From positions 719,254 through 783,253 of the forward strand of contig NZ_KK211346.1 of NCBI RefSeq assembly GCF_000621785.1: a DNA stretch of 64,000 nucleotides, read 5' to 3'. Below, piece by piece: positions 16,626 to 24,930 of this stretch. Below the pieces are notes generated by a model. That model was given only the letters and a program-made list of their open reading frames with translations. It made no database searches and had not been told where the DNA came from. Origin of the DNA: Ruminococcus flavefaciens ND2009. Lineage in GTDB: Bacteria > Bacillota > Clostridia > Oscillospirales > Ruminococcaceae. Both the position numbers and the translations under genes were made by a program. Positions within the stretch are counted from its first letter, which is position 1, and every line of letters starts with the position of its first letter.

Positions 16626-17399
16626 ATGGCATATAACAAAGTAGTCATCGCAGGGATAAACACTTCCGAGCTGACTGTTCTCAGGGAGGAGGAGAAAATG
16701 GCGCTCCTCAGAGAGATACGGGCAACGGGCAGCAGGTCCGCAAGAGACAAGCTCATCAAGGGAAATCTTCGCCTTGTACTCAGCGTGATACAGCGCTTTA
16801 CGGGACGGGGCGAGGATATTGACGACCTGTTCCAGATAGGAGTGATAGGTCTTATGAAGGCTATCGACAACTTCGACCTTACTAAGGAGGTCCGCTTCTC
16901 CACATACTGCGTTCCCATGATAAGCGGTGAGCTGAGAAGGTATCTGCGGGACAGCAACCATGTGAAGGTGAGCCGCTCTCTCCGCGACCTTGCCTACAAG
17001 GCTCTACAGGCAAAGGAAAGGCTCACCGCAAGTCTCCAGCGGGAGCCCAATATGGATGAGATAGCCGCAGAAATAGGCGAAAAACGCGCAGATGTGGTCA
17101 TCGCCCTTGAGAGCATAAGCGATCCGGTTTCACTTTATGAGCCTGTGTACTCCGACTCCGAGGACAACCTCTACATCATGGATCAGATAAGTGACATGAA
17201 CGACGTTGACAGCCGTATGGATGAGCTCACTATCCGCGACGCCATACGGGGGCTTGGAAAGCGCGAGCAGAATATCCTCTATCTCCGTTTCTTCCGCGGC
17301 AAGACACAGATGGAGGTCGCCGGAGAGATAGGCATATCCCAGGCACAGGTCTCCAGACTTGAGAAAAGCGCTATAGACCGCATAAAAAACAGCATATGA
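16626..17399 (+). CDS. sigG: Sporulation sigma factor SigG
   Basis: From ATG 16626 (site GGAGGGATAGTA) the 257-residue protein reads MAYNKVVIAGINTSELTVL, which resembles the conserved SigG N-terminus with its NTS motif. Then come GNLRLVLSVIQRF, DDLFQIGVIGLMKAIDNFD, FSTYCVPMISGELRRYLRD, SRSLRDLAYKAL and a region 4 with GKTQMEVAGEIGISQAQVSR. SigG directs the late forespore programme in endospore formers. In Bacillus and most Clostridia it follows spoIIGA and sigE; here it stands alone between unrelated genes. Confidence 0.88.
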   Translation: MAYNKVVIAGINTSELTVLREEEKMALLREIRATGSRSARDKLIKGNLRLVLSVIQRFTGRGEDIDDLFQIGVIGLMKAIDNFDLTKEVRFSTYCVPMISGELRRYLRDSNHVKVSRSLRDLAYKALQAKERLTASLQREPNMDEIAAEIGEKRADVVIALESISDPVSLYEPVYSDSEDNLYIMDQISDMNDVDSRMDELTIRDAIRGLGKREQNILYLRFFRGKTQMEVAGEIGISQAQVSRLEKSAIDRIKNSI

Positions 17400-17448
17400 A
17401 TTATGGTCTCCTCTGAGGTCATTTTTGTGAGATTTTGCTATTTTTGTA

Positions 17449-17477
17449 TTGATTTTACTTCTATAATGGTGTATAAT
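17449..17477 (+). promoter_or_regulatory. Promoter of the sugar ABC transporter/GH105 operon
   Basis: TTGATT and TATAAT are 17 bases apart, the -10 box ending 33 bases before the binding-protein start. Confidence 0.7.
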
Positions 17478-17510
17478 TACATTATATCATTATATCAGGG
17501 ATCTGAGAGT

Positions 17511-18821
17511 ATGAAAAAGATTATTTTTAAAGCCGCAGCAATCTGCTGCGCACTTTCACTCTCTGCCTGCGCAAGCAAAAAAGCTGTTTCTGTAACACCC
17601 CCCGATGGGAGCCTTGATAAGTGCGAGCTGCGCTTTTCGTGGTGGGGCGGTGACGACAGACACGAAGCAACTCTGAAAGCCATTGATCTGTGGAGCAAAA
17701 AACACCCCGACATCACCATTACTCCCGAGTACGGAGGCTGGGACGGCTGGACCGAAAAGGTAACGGCACAGATGAAAGGCGGCACAGAGCCCGATATTAT
17801 GCAGATAAACTACGACTGGCTCATAACTATGTCCCCTGACGGGAAGGGATTCTATGACCTTGACTCGCTGAGCGGTACTCTCGATCTTTCGGGATTTGAC
17901 GAGGAAACTCTGTCCTTCGGACGGGCAGACGGAAAACTCAACGCCGTTACGGTATCCCTCAGCGGTCGTGGGCTGTTCTATAATTCAGAGGCTTACAGCA
18001 CCATCGGTGCGGCTTATCCACAGACATGGTCGGATCTCATTGCTCTGGGAGAAAGCTTCGGAAACCAAGACGCCTACCCTCTGGATCTGGATATACAGTC
18101 GGGCGGCACCGCATGGTATCTTGCGGTCGTGTACATACAGCAGAAAACAGGCAGACAGTTCATCACCCTTGACGGTGAGCTGGGCTTTACAAAGGAGGAC
18201 ATCCGTGATGCCCTTGACTTCTACAAGCTCCTTGAGGATAACCATGTCATCAGGACAGTAAAAACACGCACAGACGAGGACGGAAATGCCGCGCTGTATC
18301 AGTCCTCCGAGTTCATCGGCGGAAAGGTGGCAGGTGTTCTGGAATGGGGCAGCGCCGTGGGCAAGTACGAATCAGTGCTTCCCAAGGGAGTCCTTGAGAC
18401 AGGTCCTCTCCTCGCCGACGAAAACGGGAACAACAGCGGCTGGATGATAAAGCCGTCGCTGCTTTATGCAATTTCGGGGCACACAAAGCACCCCGACGAG
18501 GCTGCCGCATTTATGGACTTCCTCCTCAATGACGAGGAATGTGCCGCGATACTTGGTACTACCCGAGGCATACCCGCTTCACGGAAGGCATCATCTGCTC
18601 TTGAGAAAAGCGGCGCTCTTACGGGGCTTTCCAAGGAGAGTCAGGATATTCTCAATGAAACAGACACCATAACCATCAGCCCCTATATGGAGCTGTCACG
18701 CATGAAGTCCTTCTACAATACCGCCATTGAATCGGTCTCATACGGCACCGCCGACACGGAGACCGCCGCAGAGCAGATGTACCGCTCTGTTACCGAATAT
18801 CTGGAGAAGATAAAAAAATGA
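17511..18821 (+). CDS. Sugar ABC transporter substrate-binding lipoprotein
   Basis: From ATG 17511 the 436-residue protein has a signal with lipobox LSAC (Cys20), then the family 1 solute-binding fold: LRFSWWGGDDRHEATLKAI, MKGGTEPDIMQINYDW, YPQTWSDLIALGE and DEAAAFMDFLLNDEECA. It should capture an oligosaccharide outside the membrane. An in-frame extension up to 17403 lies before and across the promoter and is rejected. The downstream two permeases and GH105 enzyme overlap by 4 bases each, so the four form one operon. The GH105 partner suggests a rhamnogalacturonan or other unsaturated uronide oligosaccharide as ligand. Confidence 0.92.
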   Translation: MKKIIFKAAAICCALSLSACASKKAVSVTPPDGSLDKCELRFSWWGGDDRHEATLKAIDLWSKKHPDITITPEYGGWDGWTEKVTAQMKGGTEPDIMQINYDWLITMSPDGKGFYDLDSLSGTLDLSGFDEETLSFGRADGKLNAVTVSLSGRGLFYNSEAYSTIGAAYPQTWSDLIALGESFGNQDAYPLDLDIQSGGTAWYLAVVYIQQKTGRQFITLDGELGFTKEDIRDALDFYKLLEDNHVIRTVKTRTDEDGNAALYQSSEFIGGKVAGVLEWGSAVGKYESVLPKGVLETGPLLADENGNNSGWMIKPSLLYAISGHTKHPDEAAAFMDFLLNDEECAAILGTTRGIPASRKASSALEKSGALTGLSKESQDILNETDTITISPYMELSRMKSFYNTAIESVSYGTADTETAAEQMYRSVTEYLEKIKK

Positions 18822-19696
18822 AGACCCGAACCTACCGCAATCCCGTGGGCGTAAGCAGATACACGGGACTGCTCCTTATCTCGCCCTTCATCATAGGTGC
18901 GCTGCTGCTGATAATCTACCCTTTCATATCCTCTTTCATTACAGGACTTACGGACGGCAGCAGCTTCGTGGGCTTTGAAAACTACAGGCATATCCTGTCC
19001 GACGAAAACATACGGAGCTCCGCCGCTGTGACACTGAAATATGCAGCCATACTTGTGCCGCTGAAGCTGATAGTCTCGCTGGCTGTGGCTCTGCTCCTCA
19101 ATATGGAGCTGAAGGGCATCGGCATATTCCGCACCGTATTCTACATACCATCAATACTGGGAGCAAATCTGGCTGTCATCATTATGTGGCAGTACCTTTT
19201 CACCTCAGAAGGACTGGTAAATCTGCTCCTTGAGGCTGTGGGACTTTCTCCCGTGAGCTGGTACGGTGATACTGATGCTGCTCTTTTTATAATAGTGCTG
19301 CTGAGGCTGTGGGAATTCGGTTCTACTATGATAATATTTCTCGCGGCGCTGAGGGATATTCCCCGTGAGCTCTACGAAGCCGCAAGGGTGGACGGCTGCG
19401 GACGGACAAGGGCTTTCTTCTCAATAACACTGCCCCAGATACGGAACGTCATATTCATAAATCTGGTGCTCCAGACCATAGCCGCCATGCAGGAATTCAA
19501 TGCTCCCTACATGATAACAGGCGGCGGTCCCCTGGGCAGCACCCGCACCATCGGAATGTACATATACGAGGAGATGTTTACCTTCGGCGACGAGGGCACG
19601 GCTAATGCTATTTCCTGGCTGCTGTTCGTGCTTATCGCCCTTATCGTGCTCATAATGTACAGGACAACGGGCAGACTGAGGAGGGAGGACAGATGA
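18818..19696 (+). CDS. Sugar ABC transporter permease (MalF/UgpA-like)
   Basis: The 292-residue integral membrane protein has about six helices, starting with TGLLLISPFIIGALLLII, and the EAA-loop DIPRELYEAARVDGCGRTRAFF that contacts the ATPase. Its start overlaps the binding-protein stop by 4 bases. It is one half of the membrane channel of the importer. Confidence 0.93.
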   Translation: MKTRTYRNPVGVSRYTGLLLISPFIIGALLLIIYPFISSFITGLTDGSSFVGFENYRHILSDENIRSSAAVTLKYAAILVPLKLIVSLAVALLLNMELKGIGIFRTVFYIPSILGANLAVIIMWQYLFTSEGLVNLLLEAVGLSPVSWYGDTDAALFIIVLLRLWEFGSTMIIFLAALRDIPRELYEAARVDGCGRTRAFFSITLPQIRNVIFINLVLQTIAAMQEFNAPYMITGGGPLGSTRTIGMYIYEEMFTFGDEGTANAISWLLFVLIALIVLIMYRTTGRLRREDR

Positions 19697-20520
19697 AAAA
19701 GCTCCTTCTTTACCTGCTCCTCACAGCAGCCGCTGTAGTAATGCTCTATCCCCTGCTCTGGCTGCTGGGAGCTTCATTCAAGTCCAATGAGGAGATATTC
19801 ACCTCAGCCTGGTTCATGCCGGAAAGACTTGATCTCTCGGTTTACGGCAAGGCGTGGAAGACTGTGACCCCTTACAAAATGGGGCATTACTTCCTGAACA
19901 CCTTCATGATAATAGTGCCGAAGACCGCCTTTGCAGTGCTCTCATCGGTACTGGTGGCATACGGCTTTGCAAGGTTCGACTTTCCGCTGAAAAAGCTGTT
20001 CTACGGACTGCTTATATGCGGTATGTTCATGCCTGCGATAGTTACCGTCATGCCCATGTACTCCCTGTGGAGCAAGCTGGGACTTCTTGACACCTATATC
20101 CCCCTTACCCTGCCTGCACTTTTCGCAGGTGAGGGAATGTTCGTATTCATACTCATACAGTTTTTCAAGGGAATACCAAAGGAATTCGACGAGGCTGCAA
20201 GGATCGACGGCTGCGGCACGCTGAAAACGCTGTTTTTCGTGCTTGTGCCCTGTATAAAGCCTGCTGTCATCTCCATAGCGGTATTCACCTTCCTCTGGAC
20301 CATGAACGATTTTCTCGGTCCGCTAATAATGATACAGTCAGTGGAAAAGTATCCTCTGTCACTGGCACTGAGGCTCTCGGTGGACAGCACCGGACAGGGC
20401 TATGAACAGCGCAGCGTCATTGCCATGTCGGTCATAGGACTTATCCCCTCTGTGGCTGTATTCGCACTCGCACAGAAAAAATTTGTCAGCGGTATAACCG
20501 CAGGAGGACTGACAGGATGA
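19693..20520 (+). CDS. Sugar ABC transporter permease (MalG/UgpE-like)
   Basis: The 275-residue second permease has six predicted helices and the EAA-loop GIPKEFDEAARIDGCGTLKT, with the usual late MNDFLGPLIM segment of MalG-type proteins. It overlaps both neighbours by 4 bases. No ATPase gene is in the operon, as is common for this importer class in Firmicutes, where a shared MsmX/MsiK-type ATPase encoded elsewhere serves many importers. Confidence 0.93.
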   Translation: MKKLLLYLLLTAAAVVMLYPLLWLLGASFKSNEEIFTSAWFMPERLDLSVYGKAWKTVTPYKMGHYFLNTFMIIVPKTAFAVLSSVLVAYGFARFDFPLKKLFYGLLICGMFMPAIVTVMPMYSLWSKLGLLDTYIPLTLPALFAGEGMFVFILIQFFKGIPKEFDEAARIDGCGTLKTLFFVLVPCIKPAVISIAVFTFLWTMNDFLGPLIMIQSVEKYPLSLALRLSVDSTGQGYEQRSVIAMSVIGLIPSVAVFALAQKKFVSGITAGGLTG

Positions 20521-21638
20521 CAAAAGCAGAAAACATCATTTCCAAATATATCGACGCATTTATACTGCCCTCACCGCCGCTCAGTCCGCTGTGGAACCAG
20601 GAGAGCATACTCTATAACAAGCCGCCCAAATGGAACTATATCGACAACTGCATGATAACAGCGCTGCTGATGCTGTATGACATTAACGGAGATAAAAGGC
20701 TCCTTGACTACTCTGTGAAATTCATGGACGCCTACGTAACCGAGGACGGAACTATCCCCACCATGAACTTTGCCGACTATAACCTGGACAACATCAACGG
20801 CGGCAAGAACCTTTTCAGGCTGTGGGAGCTAACAGGTGAGGAACGCTACCGTCTCGGCTTTGAAAAGCTGTGGTACGAGCAGATAGTCCGCCACCCCCGC
20901 CTTTCCTGCGGAAGCTTCTGGCACAAGGCCATATATCAGGATCAGATCTGGCTGGACGGTGCCTATATGGTGCTGCCATTCATGGCGGAGTATGCCAAGC
21001 TACACAATATGCGCGGCGTCGCCGAGGACGTACAGCGCCAGTTCACGGATATGTGCAAGATAATGCGGGACCCCGTTACGGGGCTTTATCACCACGGCTA
21101 CGACGACACCAACTCCATGTGCTGGGCAGATAAGATAACGGGGCTTTCTCCCGAATTCTGGCTTCGTTCCAACGGCTGGGTATGCGCCGCACTGGCGGAT
21201 ACCTGCGGGATAATGACAGACAGCTCCTCTCTCAGGAACCAGCTCAGCACACTTCTCCATGATATAAGTGCCTTCATCACCGATGAGGGCATGCTGCTCC
21301 AGCTCCCTGCACGGAAGGAACTGGAAGGAAACTATCCCGAGACCAGCGGCACTCTCCTCTTCGCCTACGCCGCCATGAAGGCCGCAAGGCTGGGAATATG
21401 CGGCGAGGATATATTCAACGCAGGCAAGACCGCCTTCAGCGCCGTCACAGAAAAGTTTATCGACAACAGCGGTGATGTTCCCGTGCTGAAAAACATCTGC
21501 CTTATGGGAGGCCTCGGCGGTGACGCAGGACGGGACGGCTCCGCGGAGTACTACCTCAGCGAAAAGGTGGTGGAAAATGACGGCAAAGGCATAGCCCCCT
21601 ATATCATGGCTTATACAGAGCTTAAAAGAGTACAGTAA
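20517..21638 (+). CDS. GH105 unsaturated rhamnogalacturonyl/glucuronyl hydrolase (YteR/YesR-like)
   Basis: The 373-residue protein lacks a signal peptide, so it acts in the cytoplasm on imported oligosaccharides. It has the (alpha/alpha)6-barrel features of GH105: YIDNCMITALLMLY, IYQDQIWLDGAYMVLPFMAEY with the likely catalytic Asp, GLYHHGYD and FWLRSNGWV. Such enzymes remove the unsaturated uronic acid left by polysaccharide lyases. The 4-base overlap with the permease gene ties it to the importer. No polysaccharide lyase is in this window. Confidence 0.9.
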   Translation: MTKAENIISKYIDAFILPSPPLSPLWNQESILYNKPPKWNYIDNCMITALLMLYDINGDKRLLDYSVKFMDAYVTEDGTIPTMNFADYNLDNINGGKNLFRLWELTGEERYRLGFEKLWYEQIVRHPRLSCGSFWHKAIYQDQIWLDGAYMVLPFMAEYAKLHNMRGVAEDVQRQFTDMCKIMRDPVTGLYHHGYDDTNSMCWADKITGLSPEFWLRSNGWVCAALADTCGIMTDSSSLRNQLSTLLHDISAFITDEGMLLQLPARKELEGNYPETSGTLLFAYAAMKAARLGICGEDIFNAGKTAFSAVTEKFIDNSGDVPVLKNICLMGGLGGDAGRDGSAEYYLSEKVVENDGKGIAPYIMAYTELKRVQ

Positions 21639-21684
21639 TTATACTTTAAGGCTAAAAATTTTGTCGCTTTTTTGACAATCATAC

Positions 21685-21713
21685 TTGAAAAGTTCACACT
21701 TTCGTGATATAAT
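21685..21713 (+). promoter_or_regulatory. Promoter of the NfeD/SPFH operon
   Basis: TTGAAA and TATAAT are 17 bases apart, with the -10 box ending 48 bases before the TTG start of the NfeD gene. Confidence 0.7.
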
Positions 21714-21761
21714 ACGAATTGTAGGGATTACTACAAATAATTGCGAAAGGGGGAAATCACC

Positions 21762-22193
21762 TTGAGTGTACTGTTTTGGGCTATCGCAGTTGTCGCTTTC
21801 GTGATCGCAGAGGTCGTTACGGTACAGCTCGTTTCGATCTGGTTCGCAGCCGGAGCCTTTGTAACTCTGCTGCTGAGCTACTTCTATGAGCTTTCCGCGC
21901 TTCAGCAGCTTGGTATATTCATTATAGCATCATCTGTTTTCCTGCTTCTGAGCATACCGCTCATCAAAAAACGCAGGAAGAAGGCAGCTGTTGCAACGAA
22001 TGCCGAGCTTGACATCGGCAAACACGCCACGGTCATCGAGGAGATAAATGCAGACAAAGGCACAGGCCGCGTCACTCTCAATGGGGTAAACTGGAGTGCC
22101 GTTCCTGAGGACGAAAATGCGATAATTCCCGAAGGAACTGTCGTCATCGTCACCAAGGTCATGGGCGCGAAGCTTCGCGTAAGACCTGAGTAA
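21762..22193 (+). CDS. NfeD-family membrane protein
   Basis: I take the TTG at 21762 (AAAGGGGG 8 bases upstream) over the in-frame TTG at 21741, which has no ribosome site. The 143-residue product has three or four hydrophobic helices, then a short OB-fold domain (KHATVIEEINADKGTGRVTLNGVNWSA). NfeD proteins partner SPFH proteins in membrane microdomains. The SPFH gene follows 39 bases later, the standard pairing. It is of the short NfeD1b kind, without the serine protease domain. Confidence 0.9.
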   Translation: MSVLFWAIAVVAFVIAEVVTVQLVSIWFAAGAFVTLLLSYFYELSALQQLGIFIIASSVFLLLSIPLIKKRRKKAAVATNAELDIGKHATVIEEINADKGTGRVTLNGVNWSAVPEDENAIIPEGTVVIVTKVMGAKLRVRPE

Positions 22194-22232
22194 AATTAAA
22201 CTATCCATAAAATCAATCGGAGGTAATCAAAA

Positions 22233-23210
22233 ATGGATGCATTCGGAATCATAGTATTATTGGTAATCGTTGTTCTTTTATTCGTTATCATCAGATCCTT
22301 CAGGATCGTACCGCAGGCTCATGTGTTCGTTATCGAGCGTCTGGGCTCATTCCACGCTGAGTGGGAGACAGGACTCCACGTTCTCGTTCCCTTCATCGAC
22401 AGGATCGCAGGCAAGGTATCACTGAAGGAAAAAGTTGTAGACTTCAAGCCTCAGCCCGTTATCACTAAAGATAACGTTACAATGCAGATAGATACAGTCG
22501 TATTCTATCAGGTAACTGACGCTAAGCAGTATATCTACGGCGTTGAGAGACCTCTCGCCGCTATCGAGAACCTTTCAGCCACAACTCTCCGTAACATCAT
22601 CGGTGAGATGGAACTGGACGCTACTCTCACTTCAAGAGACGTTATCAACTCAAAGATCACAGCTATCCTGGACCAGGCTACTGACCGCTGGGGTATCAAG
22701 GTAAACCGCGTTGAGCTCAAGAATATCCTGCCTCCTCGTGAGATCCAGGACGCTATGGAAAAGCAGATGAAGGCTGAGCGTGAGCGCCGTGAGAAGATCC
22801 TCCAGGCAGAGGGTGACAAGAAGTCACAGATCCTGGTTGCAGAAGGTGAAAAGGAATCTCAGATCCTCCGCGCACAGGCTAAGAAAGAATCTCAGATCCT
22901 TGAGGCAGAGGCTGAAAAGCAGGCAATGGTGCTCAGAGCCGACGCCGTAAGAGAGCAGAAGATACTTGAGGCTACCGGTGAAGCAAGAGCTATCGAAATG
23001 GTTCAGGAAGCACTGGCAGATAGTATCGTAAAGCTGAATAACGCTAATCCTAACGAGAGAGTTATACAGCTCAAGTCACTTGAGTCCTTCGCAAAGGCTG
23101 CTGACGGCAAGGCTACAAAGATCATCATCCCCAGTGAGATCCAGGGACTTGCAGGTCTTGCAACAGGTCTCAAGGCTATCGTTTCAAACGATAATACAAA
23201 CACACAGTAA
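22233..23210 (+). CDS. SPFH/band 7 (stomatin-like, QmcA-type) membrane protein
   Basis: The 325-residue protein has one N-terminal helix (residues 4-22), the SPFH domain (about 25-180, with QAHVFVIERLGSFH and LPPREIQDAMEKQM) and a coiled coil (about 185-265) built of repeating QILVAEGEKESQILRAQ-like units rich in Glu and Ala. Family members oligomerise into membrane scaffolds and often control membrane proteases. The GGAGG site and spacing behind nfeD support an operon. Its codon choice resembles that of ackA, hinting at high expression. Confidence 0.93.
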   Translation: MDAFGIIVLLVIVVLLFVIIRSFRIVPQAHVFVIERLGSFHAEWETGLHVLVPFIDRIAGKVSLKEKVVDFKPQPVITKDNVTMQIDTVVFYQVTDAKQYIYGVERPLAAIENLSATTLRNIIGEMELDATLTSRDVINSKITAILDQATDRWGIKVNRVELKNILPPREIQDAMEKQMKAERERREKILQAEGDKKSQILVAEGEKESQILRAQAKKESQILEAEAEKQAMVLRADAVREQKILEATGEARAIEMVQEALADSIVKLNNANPNERVIQLKSLESFAKAADGKATKIIIPSEIQGLAGLATGLKAIVSNDNTNTQ

Positions 23211-23215
23211 ACCGT

Positions 23216-23246
23216 ATCCCCTCACCCTTCGGTGAGGGGATCTTTT
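23216..23246 (+). terminator. Terminator of the NfeD/SPFH operon
   Basis: ATCCCCTCACC and its exact complement form an 11-bp stem with a CTTC loop, followed by CTTTTAG, 5 bases after the SPFH stop. Confidence 0.88.
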
Positions 23247-23275
23247 AGCTAAAACCAAACCGCCTTACAAAATTA

Positions 23276-23298
23276 CCGCAGAGATCTGCGGCTTTTTT
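23276..23298 (+). terminator. Second terminator before the acyl-transfer operon
   Basis: CCGCAG-AGAT-CTGCGG followed by C and six T bases. Together with the hairpin at 23216 it isolates the next operon from upstream transcription. Confidence 0.8.
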
Positions 23299-23358
23299 GT
23301 GCCTTGATACGATTTTTGAAAAATACTGCCGATTTTTGAAAATCCCGCTCTTTTTCTC

Positions 23359-23387
23359 TTGCATTTCAGCAGCATTTGTTGTATAAT
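23359..23387 (+). promoter_or_regulatory. Promoter of the MBOAT/FkbH/ACP operon
   Basis: TTGCAT and perfect TATAAT are 17 bases apart. An unusually long leader of about 125 bases separates it from the MBOAT start. The leader (about 23394-23517) holds several short complementary stretches but no riboswitch class that I recognise. Confidence 0.7.
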
Positions 23388-23517
23388 ATTCAGTGCGGAC
23401 TTATGCAATTTTTCCGCCCAAAAGAGATATAGATAAATGTTTGATTTTTAACTGTTCCGCCAGCCTTTACGCGGGAAAAAGAAAGATACAGAACAAAAGC
23501 AACAAGGCGGTAGAACA

Positions 23518-24918
23518 ATGGTTTTTTCAAGACTTTTCTTCATATATATATTTCTCCCTTTATGCCTGCTGTGCTATGCTGCGGCAAGAGGGACAAAACA
23601 AAAAAACACGGTGTTGATAATTTTCTCGCTTATCTTTTATGCATGGGGCGAGCCCGTTTATATTTTCCTGATGCTGCTCACCGCAGTCGTGAACTACACG
23701 GCAGGTCTCATTATCGGAAAATATCAGGGCAAGGGGGGCGATACGGCTGCAACTGCTGCGGCTGTTGTCTATGACCTTCTTATGCTTGGTGTATTCAAGT
23801 ACAGCGGCTTTATTACGGAAAATATCAACGCCCTTTTTTCATGCTCGATACCCGTTCCGGATATACGGCTGCCTATCGGTATCAGCTTCTACACCTTCCA
23901 GACCATTTCCTATATCATCGACTGCCACTGGGAAAAGGTGAAGCCCCAGAAGAGCTTCAAGAACTTCCTGCTTTACCTGACACTGTTCCCACAGCTTGTG
24001 GCAGGTCCTATAGTAAGATACAGCACTATCGAAAAGGAGATCGAAAGCCGCACAGTGGAGCTCCGGGACATTTCCTACGGCTTCAACCGTATCGCTCTTG
24101 GTCTGGCAAAGAAGGTCCTGCTGGCTGACCAGCTCAATCTCATTTCCGAGAACTTCCTCGGCAACATCGGCAGCAGTACCGCCTTCGGAGCCTGGTACGG
24201 AGTTATAGCTTACGGTATGCGTATCTACTTCGACTTCTCGGGCTATTCGGACATAGCCATCGGTCTGGGAAGGATCTTCGGCTTCCACTTTGACGAAAAC
24301 TTCGACCACCCCTTCATCTGCAAGGACATCACCGAATTCTGGCAGCGCTGGCACATATCTCTCAGCACATTCTTCCGTGACTATGTGCTGTATATCCCAA
24401 TTTTCGGCAAGCGCAGAAAGTACGGCGGACTCTTCCTCGTATGGCTCTGCACAGGCATATGGCACGGCGCAAGCTGGAACTTCATTCTCTGGGGACTTTA
24501 CTACGGCGTCTTCGTATTCATCGAAATGAAGATAGGCAAAAAGAAGATGAAGAAGATTCCTGTGGTCATCAGACATATCTACAGCAAATTCGTAATATTC
24601 ATCGGCTTCGGCATTTTCTACTTCGAGGACATAAGCAAGCTGGGCACATTCTTCAAAACAGCCTTCGGCTTCGGCAAAAACGGATTTATTGCCATGCAGG
24701 ACAAGATCTCTCTCATCAACAATATGTACCTGCTCATAATTGCGGTGATATGCTGCTTCCCTATTATAAACATCATAAAGACTGTATCGGACAAGCGTTT
24801 CACTTCAAAGGCTGTCATTTCCTCGGCAGCTGCGGTGGCAGCAGCACTTCTTCTGGTGATAACAAGCATAATGCTTGTTGACTCCACCACCCACCCATTC
24901 CTGTATTACAGATTTTAA
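23518..24918 (+). CDS. MBOAT O-acyltransferase (AlgI/DltB-like)
   Basis: The 466-residue integral membrane protein carries LPIGISFYTFQTISYIID, LFPQLVAGPIVRY, YFDFSGYSDIAIGLGRIFGF, FWQRWHISLSTFFRDYV and the catalytic-histidine motif GIWHGASWNF (His316). These define the AlgI branch of membrane-bound O-acyltransferases, which move acyl groups across the membrane to cell-surface polymers. It opens an operon with a DHHW protein, an FkbH-like enzyme, an ACP and a phosphoesterase. No alginate genes are present, so the acceptor is a different surface polymer. It is 12 bases from the next gene. Confidence 0.93.
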   Translation: MVFSRLFFIYIFLPLCLLCYAAARGTKQKNTVLIIFSLIFYAWGEPVYIFLMLLTAVVNYTAGLIIGKYQGKGGDTAATAAAVVYDLLMLGVFKYSGFITENINALFSCSIPVPDIRLPIGISFYTFQTISYIIDCHWEKVKPQKSFKNFLLYLTLFPQLVAGPIVRYSTIEKEIESRTVELRDISYGFNRIALGLAKKVLLADQLNLISENFLGNIGSSTAFGAWYGVIAYGMRIYFDFSGYSDIAIGLGRIFGFHFDENFDHPFICKDITEFWQRWHISLSTFFRDYVLYIPIFGKRRKYGGLFLVWLCTGIWHGASWNFILWGLYYGVFVFIEMKIGKKKMKKIPVVIRHIYSKFVIFIGFGIFYFEDISKLGTFFKTAFGFGKNGFIAMQDKISLINNMYLLIIAVICCFPIINIIKTVSDKRFTSKAVISSAAAVAAALLLVITSIMLVDSTTHPFLYYRF

Positions 24919-24930
24919 AGAGGCACATAA

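Noticed and set aside
23394..23517. Riboswitch (for example c-di-GMP) in the MBOAT leader
   Set aside because: None of the conserved cores of classes known to me is present; only the long leader itself is reported.
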